From: CAYUUR01 sp052034685
Lineage (GTDB): Bacteria > Patescibacteriota > Saccharimonadia > Saccharimonadales > CAYUUR01
DNA length: 35,065 bases
Direction: 5' to 3'
Assembly (NCBI GenBank): GCA_052034685.1
Contig: JBPOIH010000025.1
Span: forward strand, 1-35,065
Shown one piece after another: positions 6,442 to 14,747 of this stretch. The position numbers and the translations under genes were made by a program. Under the pieces are notes generated by a model. It had not been told where the DNA came from, searched no databases, and worked only from the letters and a program-made list of their open reading frames with translations. The stretch's first letter is position 1; every line of letters begins with the position of its first letter.

Positions 6442-6972
6442 ATGAATACAACACGTCATCCTTATCTACGAAACGATGGTCGGGAAATGATACCGGGTGG
6501 GTATCTAGACTTCAGTCAAGATAGGCGGTTTTCACGTTTCAATACCACGGACAAAGATCTTTTGTTGCCCGGATTTTTGGTGTCATGGCGTTCTGCGCTC
6601 GTATGGAAGACGCCACAAGAACTCAAAGAAAAAGCTGTCTATATACAGGCTGTGTATACGGGTCAAGAGCAAGCCAGCCTTACGCCAGCAACCACTAGTG
6701 ACAGAGAGGCTGACCTTACCAGTCAAGAGCTGCCTGTATTTGAGGTTGTGGTAGATAGTTGGCATCACCGAGGTATCAAGTTAGGCAAGGCTTGCATAGC
6801 CGCACTCTATCCTGGCGAAGCGCCCATTATCCATACATTGCGTCCGGCTGGATTCCGCCCAGTACTGGACAGAGAGCTAGAACCGGTCGTATCTGCCGGG
6901 CCCCAACTTGGCGCAGTGGACGGCGCAACTTTGTACTATTCAATGGGTGCGTCACAAGCGGTCAGCGCTTGA
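6442..6972 (+). CDS. Hypothetical protein downstream of tRNA-Cys
   Basis: A 176-residue protein of no recognised family. No signal peptide, membrane helix or repeat is seen. It has a mixed alpha/beta look, with patches such as PGGYLDFSQDRRFSRFNTTD, EVVVDSWHHRGIKLGKACIAALYPGE and LRPAGFRPVLDRELEPVV. The frame is open back through tRNA-Cys to 6304, but that part translates the tRNA and is not coding; the first ATG after the tRNA is at 6442. There is no Shine-Dalgarno and no separate promoter between tRNA and ATG. Expression probably depends on read-through from the tRNA promoter, and tRNA 3' cleavage would release an mRNA with about a 12-base leader. A gene-like length and start support it being real. 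Confidence 0.6.
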   Translation: MNTTRHPYLRNDGREMIPGGYLDFSQDRRFSRFNTTDKDLLLPGFLVSWRSALVWKTPQELKEKAVYIQAVYTGQEQASLTPATTSDREADLTSQELPVFEVVVDSWHHRGIKLGKACIAALYPGEAPIIHTLRPAGFRPVLDRELEPVVSAGPQLGAVDGATLYYSMGASQAVSA

Positions 6973-6996
6973 TATATGATTTGAGCTGTTAGCTGG

Positions 6997-7002
6997 TATA
7001 AT
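6997..7002 (+). promoter_or_regulatory. -10 box TATAAT of tRNA-Leu
   Basis: TATAAT lies 24 bases before the tRNA 5' end. No convincing -35 is seen. Confidence 0.55.
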
Positions 7003-7026
7003 CAAACTGTTATTTTACGCGTCCGT

Positions 7027-7114
7027 GGGCGAGTGGCGGAATTGGTATACGCGTTTGACTTAAAATCAAATGGCTGAATAAGCCTTGAGGGTTCGAGTCC
7101 CTCCTCGCCCACCA
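7027..7114 (+). tRNA. tRNA-Leu (anticodon TAA)
   Basis: An 88-base class II tRNA with a long variable arm. The acceptor GGGCGAG pairs with CTCGCCC, followed by A and an encoded CCA. The D arm GCGGAATTGGTATACGC is typical of tRNA-Leu, the anticodon stem TTTGA / TCAAA encloses CTTAAAA with anticodon TAA, and the T loop is GTTCGAGTC. Confidence 0.95.
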
Positions 7115-7145
7115 AATGAAGCGATATTTATTGCCGACTAAGTGC

Positions 7146-7151
7146 TATAAT
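7146..7151 (+). promoter_or_regulatory. -10 box TATAAT of the lemA-htpX operon
   Basis: TATAAT predicts a start near 7158 and a leader of about 22 bases with the Shine-Dalgarno GAGGGG before the lemA ATG. The leader is conventional, unlike the leaderless genes nearby. Confidence 0.6.
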
Positions 7152-7179
7152 ATAAGAGCTATATAACGAGGGGAAATTC

Positions 7180-7734
7180 ATGATTATTGGAATAATTATT
7201 GTCGCAGTCATCCTAGTGGTGCTGGTTGCAATCTATAACGGCCTGGTAAAGTCACGTGTTCGTGTTGAAGAAGCCTGGAGCGATATCACCGTACAACTTA
7301 AGCGTCGAAACGACCTTATCCCGAACTTGGTAAACACCGTAAAAGGCTATGCTAAGCACGAAAAGCAAGTGTTTGAGGACGTTACCAAGGCACGTACAGC
7401 AGTCATGGATGCTAAAGGTCCAGCTGATACGGCCAAGGCCGACAACATGTTTGAAGGCGCACTGAAGAGTCTCTTTGCCGTCGCAGAAGCGTACCCTGAT
7501 CTCAAGGCCAACGAAAACTTCAAGCAGTTGCAAGATGAGCTGGTAGACACAGAAGACAAAATCCAAGCTTCACGACGCTTTTATAACGGTTCTGTCCGTG
7601 ATCTCAACACCAAGATTCAGACGTTCCCAACCAGTATTTTGGCTGGTATGTTTGGCTTCAAGCAGCGCGAATTCTATGAAGTCGGAGAAGCCGAGTCAAA
7701 GAAGATTGCCGAACCTACAGAAGTGTCATTCTAA
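7180..7734 (+). CDS. lemA: LemA family protein
   Basis: A 184-residue LemA protein. One N-terminal membrane helix (residues 1-18, IIGIIIVAVILVVLVAIYNGLV) is followed by a coiled, mostly helical domain with the family hallmarks RVEEAWSDITVQLKRRNDLIPNLVNTVKGYA, FKQLQDELVDTEDKIQASRRFYNGSVRDLN and FP...LAGMFGF. The biochemical role of LemA is not settled; in many bacteria it is encoded with HtpX, as here (24 bases apart), which suggests shared work in membrane protein turnover. The ATG at 7180 has a good ribosome binding site. Confidence 0.95.
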   Translation: MIIGIIIVAVILVVLVAIYNGLVKSRVRVEEAWSDITVQLKRRNDLIPNLVNTVKGYAKHEKQVFEDVTKARTAVMDAKGPADTAKADNMFEGALKSLFAVAEAYPDLKANENFKQLQDELVDTEDKIQASRRFYNGSVRDLNTKIQTFPTSILAGMFGFKQREFYEVGEAESKKIAEPTEVSF

Positions 7735-7758
7735 ACGTAGAGCGGATAACCTGGCCCT

Positions 7759-8640
7759 ATGTATTCAGAAATCTCTGCTAATAAACGAAAATCAGCATTC
7801 ATCATGCTGGTTTTCTTCATGCTCGTAGGATTGTTGGCTTGGGGCATTGGCGCAATCTATGACGACTTTGGTCTGAGTATTATGATCGCGGTCATCGCAT
7901 TCTTCTATATTATCTGGAGCTACTTTGCTGCCGGCAAGGCGGTACTAGCGCTCAATGGTGCCAAGCAAATCCAGAAGCGTGATAACCCGCGTCTGTATAG
8001 AATCGTTGAGAACCTGGCAATTACAGACGGTATGCCAACACCGAAGGTCTATATAATCGATGACCCAGCTATGAACGCTTTTGCAACCGGTCGCGACCCC
8101 AATCATGCAGTGGTTTGTGCGACGACTGGATTACTTGACGCGATGACCGACCAAGAACTAGAGGGCGTTATGGCTCACGAACTTGGCCACGTCAAAAACT
8201 ACGACATCCGTGTTTCGGTCATAGCCTTTGCATTAGTAGGGGTTGTGGCGATTATTGCTGACTTGTTCTGGCGGATATCGTTCTTTAATTCGCTTGATGA
8301 CGACAGCCCGAGTTCTGGAGTGGTAGGACTGGTGGTGTTTGTGGTTGTAGTTATATTGGCGCCAATTGCAGCGACTATGTTACAGCTGGCAATATCGCGC
8401 AAGCGTGAGTATCTAGCTGACGCCACCGGTGCATTGACCACCCGCTACCCAGAAGGCTTGGCCAGCGCGCTTGAGAAAATCCAGGCTAACAGTAGTGTGG
8501 TGAAGCGTCAGAACAAGTCTACGGCGCACTTCTTTTTTGCCAATCCACTAAAGAAACAGGCTGGTGCAAGTCTGTTTAGCACCCACCCGCCAATTGACGA
8601 GCGAATAAAGCGACTGCGTAACATGGGATCACACCAGTAA
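7759..8640 (+). CDS. htpX: HtpX, membrane-bound M48 zinc metalloprotease
   Basis: A 293-residue protease that degrades misfolded membrane proteins, with its active site on the cytoplasmic side. The zinc motif HELGH is at residues 140-144 and the third ligand is E217 in REYLADA. Four hydrophobic segments are present: two near the N-terminus (about 12-32 and 36-55) and two after the zinc motif (about 155-172 and 190-212). The segment NAFATGRDPNHAVVCATTGLL and the ending FSTHPPIDERIKRLR are family hallmarks. Length is normal for HtpX. It is the second gene of the lemA operon, and the next gene starts one base after its stop. Confidence 0.96.
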   Translation: MYSEISANKRKSAFIMLVFFMLVGLLAWGIGAIYDDFGLSIMIAVIAFFYIIWSYFAAGKAVLALNGAKQIQKRDNPRLYRIVENLAITDGMPTPKVYIIDDPAMNAFATGRDPNHAVVCATTGLLDAMTDQELEGVMAHELGHVKNYDIRVSVIAFALVGVVAIIADLFWRISFFNSLDDDSPSSGVVGLVVFVVVVILAPIAATMLQLAISRKREYLADATGALTTRYPEGLASALEKIQANSSVVKRQNKSTAHFFFANPLKKQAGASLFSTHPPIDERIKRLRNMGSHQ

Positions 8641-8641
8641 C

Positions 8642-9598
8642 ATGGCAAAGAAACGCCACAAGGCAATACCGGCTCGCGCGGAAACAACTGACAAAAGAAA
8701 ACTGCAGCCGCAGGCGTACAAGACGCTACGGCTAAGTAAGCGCATAAAACATAGTGGGCCAGCTTTGCCGCCGGCATGGCAGTTGTTGCGCGAAACACTA
8801 GTACAAATCCGTAGTAACAAGCGATTATTTGCAGCAATTTTAGGCGTATTCGCCGTGCTTTACGTCATATTTGTTCGTGGTTTTGCTGGTTCAGATCTCA
8901 GCGTTATCAAAGAAGCCTTCACTGGTGAAGAGGCAACATCGACTAACCAGGTAGCAACCGGGTTTGGCTTGTTTGTATACCTCATTGGCAATGCCTCATC
9001 AGCGCAGTCAGAAGTTGCCAGTCTGTATCAGTTTGCCTTTATCTGTATTGGTAGTTTGGCGCTTATTTGGACATTTCGTCAGCTTCAGAGTAGCACCAAG
9101 ACTGTAATAACAATGCGACGGGCTTACTACCTCGGTACTGCTCCGTTGGTTCCATACGTCTTGGTTATCGTGGTTATTTTGGCACAGTTATTGCCAGCAT
9201 TGATTGGTACGACGCTGTATCAGCAGGTGAGCAGCACCGGACTGGCGGCGAGTAGTATCGAAATGATAGCCTGGCTGATTCTGCTACTTGCAACGTTGCT
9301 ACTGAGTTTGTATATGCTCTGTTCATCCGTTTTTGCGCTGTATATTGTGACTTTGCCCGACATGACACCGTTGCTGGCGCTTCGTTCGGCACGCGAGTTG
9401 GTGAATCATCGGCGTTTAGTGGTGGCAGGTAAGATATTGTTTGCCCCTGTAGTGCTGGCTATTGTCGCAGCTGTTTTGTTTGTACCGTTGCTAGTGTTTG
9501 CAACTGGTCTCGCAGAAGTATTCTTCTTTTTGTATGGCGTATTATGTTTGGCGGTGATTAACGGCTACATGTACCGATTGTATCGGAGTTTGATATGA
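8642..9598 (+). CDS. Polytopic membrane protein, unknown function
   Basis: A 318-residue protein. The first 60 residues are basic and probably cytoplasmic (MAKKRHKAIPARAETTDKRKL...). About six hydrophobic segments follow: roughly 63-82, 106-121, 130-147, 163-192 (long), 205-237 (long, perhaps two helices) and 262-310 (two helices). The loop ALRSARELVNHRRLVVAGKIL resembles the amphipathic linker found in membrane proteins of the YciC/glycerophosphodiester phosphodiesterase membrane-domain type, which is only a loose likeness. It sits between htpX (1-base gap) and ligA (ATGA overlap), so it is translationally coupled to both. Function not assigned. Confidence 0.75.
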   Translation: MAKKRHKAIPARAETTDKRKLQPQAYKTLRLSKRIKHSGPALPPAWQLLRETLVQIRSNKRLFAAILGVFAVLYVIFVRGFAGSDLSVIKEAFTGEEATSTNQVATGFGLFVYLIGNASSAQSEVASLYQFAFICIGSLALIWTFRQLQSSTKTVITMRRAYYLGTAPLVPYVLVIVVILAQLLPALIGTTLYQQVSSTGLAASSIEMIAWLILLLATLLLSLYMLCSSVFALYIVTLPDMTPLLALRSARELVNHRRLVVAGKILFAPVVLAIVAAVLFVPLLVFATGLAEVFFFLYGVLCLAVINGYMYRLYRSLI

Positions 9599-11619
9599 GT
9601 AAGCCCTACTCTGATGCCGAGCGAGCTGAGCAGCTAAAGGAACGCCTTGGCCAGTATGCTTACGAGTACTATGTGCTTGATAAACCAACTGTTTCTGACG
9701 CGGTGTATGACAGCCTTATCCAAGAACTAAAGGCAATTGAGCAGTCTCACCCAGAGCTAGTGACTCCAGACAGTCCGACGCAACGTGTGCACAGTGTTGC
9801 GCTTGATAAGTTCCGTAAGGTTGCGCACTCCAAGCCGATGATTTCCCTTAACGATGTCTTCTCACGTGAGGACGTTGAAGCTTGGGTGAAGCGCATGGAC
9901 AAACTACTACCTGGCACAAAGCACGAATTCTTTTGCGACACCAAAAAGGACGGCTTGGCCTGTGCGCTGATTTATCAGGATGGCTTGCTCGTGCAGGCAA
10001 TAACTCGTGGCGATACCAAAGTCGGTGAAGACGTCACGCAAAACGTTCGGACTATTAAGAACGTCCCGCTGCGTTTACGCAAAGCAGAAAAGACAAAACA
10101 TCTACTCGCTGGACGGACAGAAATTCGCGGCGAGATAGTCATGCTCAAAAAAGACTTCGCTGCGCTTAACAAAAAACGCGAAGCCGCTAACCTGCCAATA
10201 TTTGCTAACCCACGCAACCTCAGTGCGGGCACGATTAGGCAGCTAGACCCAAAGCTTGTTGCAGAACGTCCGCTGTTCTTTGTTGGCTACGATCTATTAC
10301 GAGACGATACTGCAGAAGTGCCAACCAATATGTTTGCCTATGAAGCCATGACAGCACTTGGTGTTACGCGTAGTATGGAGGCCTCTGTTTTTGAAACGCT
10401 TGATGCGGTCATGAAATTTGTTGAGCATTGGGATGATGCCCGTGACGAACTACCATATATAACTGACGGTTTGGTCATAAAAGTTAACGACCGTGCACAA
10501 TACCAAAAGCTTGGAGTAGTAGGCAAGAATCCGCGTGCCGCAGTAGCCTATAAGTATGCCGCTGAGCAGGCGACGACCATTGTAAAAGACATTGTAATCA
10601 GCATTGGCCGAACAGGTGCCGCGACACCTGTGGCTGTGTTTGACCCGGTTGTCGTAGCTGGCACAACCGTGCAGCACGCTAGCCTGCATAATGCTGATGA
10701 GATTGCCCGCAAAGATGTGCGTGTTGGCGACACTGTCGTGATCTTCAAAGCCGGTGATATTATCCCGCAGGTAGAATCTGTCATTACAGAACTCAGGCCC
10801 AAAAACGCGCGTAAGATTGATTACGAAAAAGAGCTGAAACGACAATATCCAGAACTAGAGTTTTACCGCCCAGACGGCGAGGTGGTGTATAGAGTCAAGG
10901 GCGAGACAGGGCCAGTTATACTCAAGCGATCTTTGCAGCACTTTGCCAGCAAAGGTGCTTTAGATATTGACACCCTTGGCGAAAAAAACGTCGTCGCGCT
11001 GGTAGATGCTGGTTTGGTCCATGATATTGCAGATATATTTGACCTCAAACTTGAGCAACTTTTGGCACTGGACAGGTTTGCAGATATTTCTGCGCGCAAG
11101 TTGATTGCGGCGATTGATGAGAAACGCACGCCTGAATTGCCGCGATTTATCTTTGGTCTTGGCATACGGCACGTAGGCGCGCAAACCGCTATTGACCTGG
11201 CAAATGCCTTCGAAAGCATTGACTCACTTGCCACCGCAACACTTGATCAACTCAACGCAGTAGAAGGTGTTGGCGAGGTCGTAGCTGAGTCAATCTTGGC
11301 TTGGTTTGCTGACGAGGATAATCAAAAAGTGCTGAGCAAATGCCGTGAGTTTAAAGTATGGCCAGCGCCATATCGTAAGGTTCAGGGTCCGTTGCAAGGT
11401 ATGAGCTTTGTGGTAACTGGCACCCTGGAAAGCATGGGGCGCGAAGTTGCTGCGGAGCGCATCAGAGGCCTAGGCGGCACATTCCAATCGACCGTCAGTA
11501 AAGACACCACCTATTTGGTAACTGGGGCTAACACAGGTAAGAGTAAACTCGACAAAGCCGCCAAACTCGGCGTAAAAACGCTTGATGAAGCAGCATTTCT
11601 CAAACTTATCAACGCATAG
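9595..11619 (+). CDS. ligA: NAD-dependent DNA ligase LigA, zinc finger missing
   Basis: A 674-residue DNA ligase that seals nicks during replication and repair. The Ia and adenylation domains are normal: catalytic K117 in KKDG (117-120), then RGDTKVGEDVTQNVRTI, EIRGEIVM and NPRNLSAGTIRQLD. An OB fold (ISIGRTGAATPVAVFDPVVVAGTTVQHASLHN), helix-hairpin-helix repeats and a C-terminal BRCT domain (about 595-674) are present. The zinc finger between the OB fold and the HhH domain (about residues 405-445) has no cysteines at all; where C-x2-C and C-x5-C are expected the sequence reads KRQYPELEF...GEVVYRVKGETGPVILKR. The rest of that segment aligns well, so this is cysteine replacement rather than deletion. 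The ATG overlaps the upstream stop codon. Confidence 0.96.
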   Translation: MSKPYSDAERAEQLKERLGQYAYEYYVLDKPTVSDAVYDSLIQELKAIEQSHPELVTPDSPTQRVHSVALDKFRKVAHSKPMISLNDVFSREDVEAWVKRMDKLLPGTKHEFFCDTKKDGLACALIYQDGLLVQAITRGDTKVGEDVTQNVRTIKNVPLRLRKAEKTKHLLAGRTEIRGEIVMLKKDFAALNKKREAANLPIFANPRNLSAGTIRQLDPKLVAERPLFFVGYDLLRDDTAEVPTNMFAYEAMTALGVTRSMEASVFETLDAVMKFVEHWDDARDELPYITDGLVIKVNDRAQYQKLGVVGKNPRAAVAYKYAAEQATTIVKDIVISIGRTGAATPVAVFDPVVVAGTTVQHASLHNADEIARKDVRVGDTVVIFKAGDIIPQVESVITELRPKNARKIDYEKELKRQYPELEFYRPDGEVVYRVKGETGPVILKRSLQHFASKGALDIDTLGEKNVVALVDAGLVHDIADIFDLKLEQLLALDRFADISARKLIAAIDEKRTPELPRFIFGLGIRHVGAQTAIDLANAFESIDSLATATLDQLNAVEGVGEVVAESILAWFADEDNQKVLSKCREFKVWPAPYRKVQGPLQGMSFVVTGTLESMGREVAAERIRGLGGTFQSTVSKDTTYLVTGANTGKSKLDKAAKLGVKTLDEAAFLKLINA

Positions 11620-11681
11620 TTAGCCACAAAAGCAGTAGCGTTATTACTCAGAGTGGGCTAGGATGGTAGTAAGCGTCAAAC

Positions 11682-12377
11682 ATGAAAAAAACAAACAACA
11701 TCTTTTACTGTTTTTCTCCGCCAGTTATGCTGGCAACCTTTTTGATTGAGATAAGTTTGTTTATCTATACAGTTTATCGCTATCGGATGGATACGACCGG
11801 GCGGTTGGCAGCGGCGCTGCTTGGGTTGTTAGCAGTGTTTCAGTTGGCAGAGTTTATATCATGTGGGTCAGATAATTATGTTCTTTGGTCCAAGATTGGC
11901 TTTGTGGCAATTACGTTGTTGCCGGCATTGTGCATACATATGATCATTAGGATAGCTGGTCTGCATAAGCCAACAATCTTGTGGGGGTCCTACCTTGCGG
12001 CAACTGCTTTTTCGCTGCTGTTTCTGCTGCCAGAGGCCTTCGATAGTCACGTCTGTGCGGGTAACTACGTCATATTTAGATTAACCCCTGGTCTTGGCGG
12101 TGCATACTTTACCTACTATTACGGCTTGTTACTATCTGGCCTGGCTATGTGTCTACACTATGCTATTGATGCAAAGCCAGCCGTTCGGAAAGCATTGGTC
12201 TATCAGGTGTTTGGTTATTTGACGTTCCTGATACCGACAGGCATTGTAAATGCCGTTAACCCGGCAAGCGTGGAAGCTATCCCGAGCGTCATGTGTGGGT
12301 TTGCAGTCATGTATGCGCTGACTATTGTCTTTGGTATCTTGCCAGCGATGAAGCAACCCGCTCGGACAAAAAAATAA
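11682..12377 (+). CDS. Seven-helix membrane protein, histidine-kinase 7TM-like sensor region
   Basis: A 231-residue protein made almost wholly of seven hydrophobic helices (about 12-30, 40-60, 66-85, 96-114, 135-157, 169-187 and 199-220). The opening FSPPVMLATFLIEISLFIYTVYRYR and the segment GFVAITLLPALCIHMIIRIAGL resemble the membrane sensor domain found at the N-terminus of some histidine kinases (HisKA_7TM type), but no kinase or output domain follows. It may act as a stand-alone sensor or have another role. A weak TAGGAT box lies at 11659-11664. The stop codon is inside the terminator hairpin. Confidence 0.65.
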   Translation: MKKTNNIFYCFSPPVMLATFLIEISLFIYTVYRYRMDTTGRLAAALLGLLAVFQLAEFISCGSDNYVLWSKIGFVAITLLPALCIHMIIRIAGLHKPTILWGSYLAATAFSLLFLLPEAFDSHVCAGNYVIFRLTPGLGGAYFTYYYGLLLSGLAMCLHYAIDAKPAVRKALVYQVFGYLTFLIPTGIVNAVNPASVEAIPSVMCGFAVMYALTIVFGILPAMKQPARTKK

Positions 12378-12404
12378 CAACCGGGTTATCGGTTGTTTAG
12401 TTTT
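12376..12404 (+). terminator. Intrinsic terminator overlapping the stop codon of the 7TM gene
   Basis: An 8-bp stem AACAACCG / CGGTTGTT with a six-base loop is followed by TAGTTTTA. The stem begins within the TAA stop. It lies immediately before the 3' end of the opposing tRNA-Ala gene. Confidence 0.7.
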
Positions 12405-12405
12405 A

Positions 12406-12482
12406 TGGTGGAGCATAAGGGATTCGAACCCTTGACCTCTTCCATGCCATGGAAGCGCGCTAGCCAACTGCGCCAATGCCCC
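12406..12482 (-). tRNA. tRNA-Ala (anticodon GGC)
   Basis: A 77-base tRNA on the minus strand. The acceptor GGGGCAT pairs with ATGCTCC (one G-U), with discriminator A and an encoded CCA. The anticodon arm CTTCC / GGAAG encloses ATGGCAT with anticodon GGC. The T arm AGGGTTCGAATCCCT is standard. Confidence 0.95.
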
Positions 12483-12497
12483 GTATCCTCACGAAAG

Positions 12498-12507
12498 ATG
12501 ATAGAAT
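12498..12507. promoter_or_regulatory. Overlapping divergent -10 boxes (tRNA-Ala minus, anchored hypothetical plus)
   Basis: On the plus strand TAGAAT at 12502-12507 ends eight bases before the ATG at 12516, giving a leaderless start. On the minus strand TATCAT at 12503-12498 is suitably placed for tRNA-Ala. The two boxes share bases, so the promoters may compete. Confidence 0.45.
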
Positions 12508-12515
12508 GATTGCAT

Positions 12516-13460
12516 ATGAATGTAAAGAAAAACACCCTAAAAGATAGTGTTAGTGCGCTCCCACAAAAGTTTGCCAAAAGTGTGCCCGCCCAGCTGACGG
12601 CGCTCGGCATTGTCATCTTCGTGCTCTGTGGATTCTTGTGGCTGAACTATCTACACAAAGATACAACCAACGTGTTTAATGGTATGTTGCGCGGTAGTCT
12701 CTCGACTGCTGGTGTCACAAAGACTGTGTCTGAAAAATCAGAGGGTTCAGACTTCTCGCAAATTACACAGTTACAGATTGGTGCAGAAAACTTTAGCCGC
12801 GGCCGCACGCGCCTGACACAAGAAGTTAATGGCCAGGCCAACATAGTAGTGACAGAAACTATTGGCACGCCAAATGCTGACTTTGTTCGCTATGCTGATA
12901 TCCAAGTACCAAACGATCCAAAACTACAAGAGCAATACAAAAAAGCGAGTGGCATATGGGGCAAATCTATCACTACTGATGACGGCAGCTTCAAAGCACG
13001 CTATTTTTCAGAAGCATTGCTGATCCTCGGCATCGTCCCAATTGGCAATGTATCTGCCGCGCAGCGCGAAGAGCTTCTGACGTACCTCAAAGACAATAAG
13101 GTTTATACAATTGACCCGCTGAAGGAAATCAAAAAAGAATCAATTGATGGCCGCGAAGTCTACGTGTATCCGGTTAAACTAAAACTTCAGGCTTATGTGA
13201 CATATCTACAGAAGTTTGCTGGGGCTATAGGCTTGGGCGAAGTGCCTGGGCTTGACCCTGAGGCATATGCAGGTGCAGCCGATACCTCGATAGAAATGGC
13301 CATTGACCCAATTTCGCGCCAGCTTCTTAGGGTGACGTACGCTGACAATCCTAATCGCACAGAAACATACGGTTCTTACGGTGTTTTGGCAGACGATAAA
13401 CTCCCAGAAGATACTATTTCACTCAGTGAACTCCAGTCAAAAGTACAGCAACTACAATAA
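12516..13460 (+). CDS. Membrane-anchored extracellular hypothetical protein
   Basis: A 314-residue protein with a basic N-terminus and a single anchor helix (about residues 27-44, LTALGIVIFVLCGFLWL). The remaining 270 residues should lie outside the cell. They are rich in beta-strand-like segments (SDFSQITQLQIGAENFSRGRTRLTQEVNGQANIVVTETIG, GREVYVYPVKLKLQAY, TSIEMAIDPISRQLLRVTYADNPNRTETYGSYG), a pattern reminiscent of LolA/LppX-type half-barrel lipid-binding proteins, but this is only a fold guess. It has no catalytic motif. The frame is open to a TTG at 12510; ATG 12516 is preferred because of the -10 box spacing. It sits 12 bases upstream of the first Mur ligase gene. Confidence 0.7.
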   Translation: MNVKKNTLKDSVSALPQKFAKSVPAQLTALGIVIFVLCGFLWLNYLHKDTTNVFNGMLRGSLSTAGVTKTVSEKSEGSDFSQITQLQIGAENFSRGRTRLTQEVNGQANIVVTETIGTPNADFVRYADIQVPNDPKLQEQYKKASGIWGKSITTDDGSFKARYFSEALLILGIVPIGNVSAAQREELLTYLKDNKVYTIDPLKEIKKESIDGREVYVYPVKLKLQAYVTYLQKFAGAIGLGEVPGLDPEAYAGAADTSIEMAIDPISRQLLRVTYADNPNRTETYGSYGVLADDKLPEDTISLSELQSKVQQLQ

Positions 13461-13472
13461 GGTACAACAAAG

Positions 13473-14744
13473 ATGAAAAACGCACTCAAAAACATCGTGG
13501 TTACAATACTGGGTTGGCAGGTCAGACGCCTGAGAGCAAAACATAGTTTTAAGGTTGTGGGAGTCGTGGGCAGTATTGGCAAAACCAGTACCAAGACAGC
13601 GATTGCAGCAACACTTTCCAGCCAATATAAAGTGCGTTATCAAGAGGGTAATTATAACGATATTGTTACGGTGCCGTTGATATTCTTTGGCCAAACCGAG
13701 CCAAGTTTGTTCAACCCATTTGCGTGGATCCGCGTGTTTGTAAGCAATGAACTACAAATCCACCGCAGCTTCCCTTATGACGTGGTTATAGCAGAGATTG
13801 GCACAGATGCACCTGGGCAGATTGCCGCTTTCAAACGCTACCTTCGCTGTGACATTGCTGTGGTGACTGCGCTCACTATGGAGCATATGGAGAACTTTCG
13901 CGATCTTGACCATGTTGCGCAAGAAGAGTTGTCAGTATCAAAATACAGCGATCTTGTAGTTGCTAACTACGACCTGGCATCAGAGCACCACCTACGACAG
14001 GTCAAGCCACCGCTCATGGGTTATGGCAAGACCAAGTCTGATTATCAGATGAAGGACATTCACTTTGATACAAGCAGTAGTCACTTTACGCTGACGATGA
14101 ACGGTCATATTGATTTGTCATTTGAGATTGATGCAGTGTCGCTTGGGGAGTTTTATTCGGCTGCTGCAGCCGCCGCAGTGGCAGATATCTTGCATGTACC
14201 TGGTGAAAAGATTGCTTTGGCAGTGTCTCAGCTCCGTCCTGTCAGTGGCCGCATGCAACGACTGGCCGGCATAGAAGACAGTTTGATTCTTGATGAGTCA
14301 TACAACGCCAGCCCTGCCGCAGTAAAGTCAGCACTCGACGGGTTATACATGCTAAAGGCTCAGCAAAAGATTGCCTTGCTTGGCAACATGAATGAGCTTG
14401 GCAAGTTTAGTGAGGATGCCCATCGTGAGGTTGGTGAGTACTGCGACCCAAAGCAACTTGATCTAGTCGTAACGCTCGGCCCGGATGCAAATAACTTTCT
14501 TGCTGACGCTGCTGAAAGCCAAGGCTGTCAGGTGGCGCGTTTTAAAGATCCGCACAGCGCCGGTAGTTACATTAAAGCTCAACTCAAACCAGGTGCTATC
14601 GTTCTGGTAAAAGGTTCTCAGAATAACGTTTATGCCGAGGAGGCGATTAAGCCATTGCTGGCCGATAAAACTGATGAAGCCAAACTAGTCCGCCAATCAA
14701 GCCAGTGGCTTGCAAAGAAACAACGTAATTTTCAGGCGGTGTGA
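13473..14744 (+). CDS. MurF-like Mur ligase family protein (first paralogue)
   Basis: A 423-residue ATP-dependent amide-forming ligase of the Mur family, closest in layout to MurF, which adds D-Ala-D-Ala to the UDP-MurNAc peptide. The P-loop is GSIGKTSTK, followed by EGNYNDIVTVPL and EIGTDAPGQIAAF. The C-terminal half carries LDESYNASPAAVKSAL and LLGNMNELGKFSEDAHREVG, both MurF hallmarks. In the stretch after LTMEHMENF the residue that aligns by eye with the carbamylated lysine of MurD/E/F appears to be Glu (VAQEELSV). The N-terminal substrate-binding domain is very short, with the P-loop by about residue 30, unlike full MurF. It opens a cell-wall operon with the hydrolase four bases downstream. 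Confidence 0.8.
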   Translation: MKNALKNIVVTILGWQVRRLRAKHSFKVVGVVGSIGKTSTKTAIAATLSSQYKVRYQEGNYNDIVTVPLIFFGQTEPSLFNPFAWIRVFVSNELQIHRSFPYDVVIAEIGTDAPGQIAAFKRYLRCDIAVVTALTMEHMENFRDLDHVAQEELSVSKYSDLVVANYDLASEHHLRQVKPPLMGYGKTKSDYQMKDIHFDTSSSHFTLTMNGHIDLSFEIDAVSLGEFYSAAAAAAVADILHVPGEKIALAVSQLRPVSGRMQRLAGIEDSLILDESYNASPAAVKSALDGLYMLKAQQKIALLGNMNELGKFSEDAHREVGEYCDPKQLDLVVTLGPDANNFLADAAESQGCQVARFKDPHSAGSYIKAQLKPGAIVLVKGSQNNVYAEEAIKPLLADKTDEAKLVRQSSQWLAKKQRNFQAV

Positions 14745-14747
14745 TAC

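Noticed and set aside
10450..10845. Minus-strand open frames inside ligA
   Set aside because: They are shadows of a fully conserved gene, without start signals.
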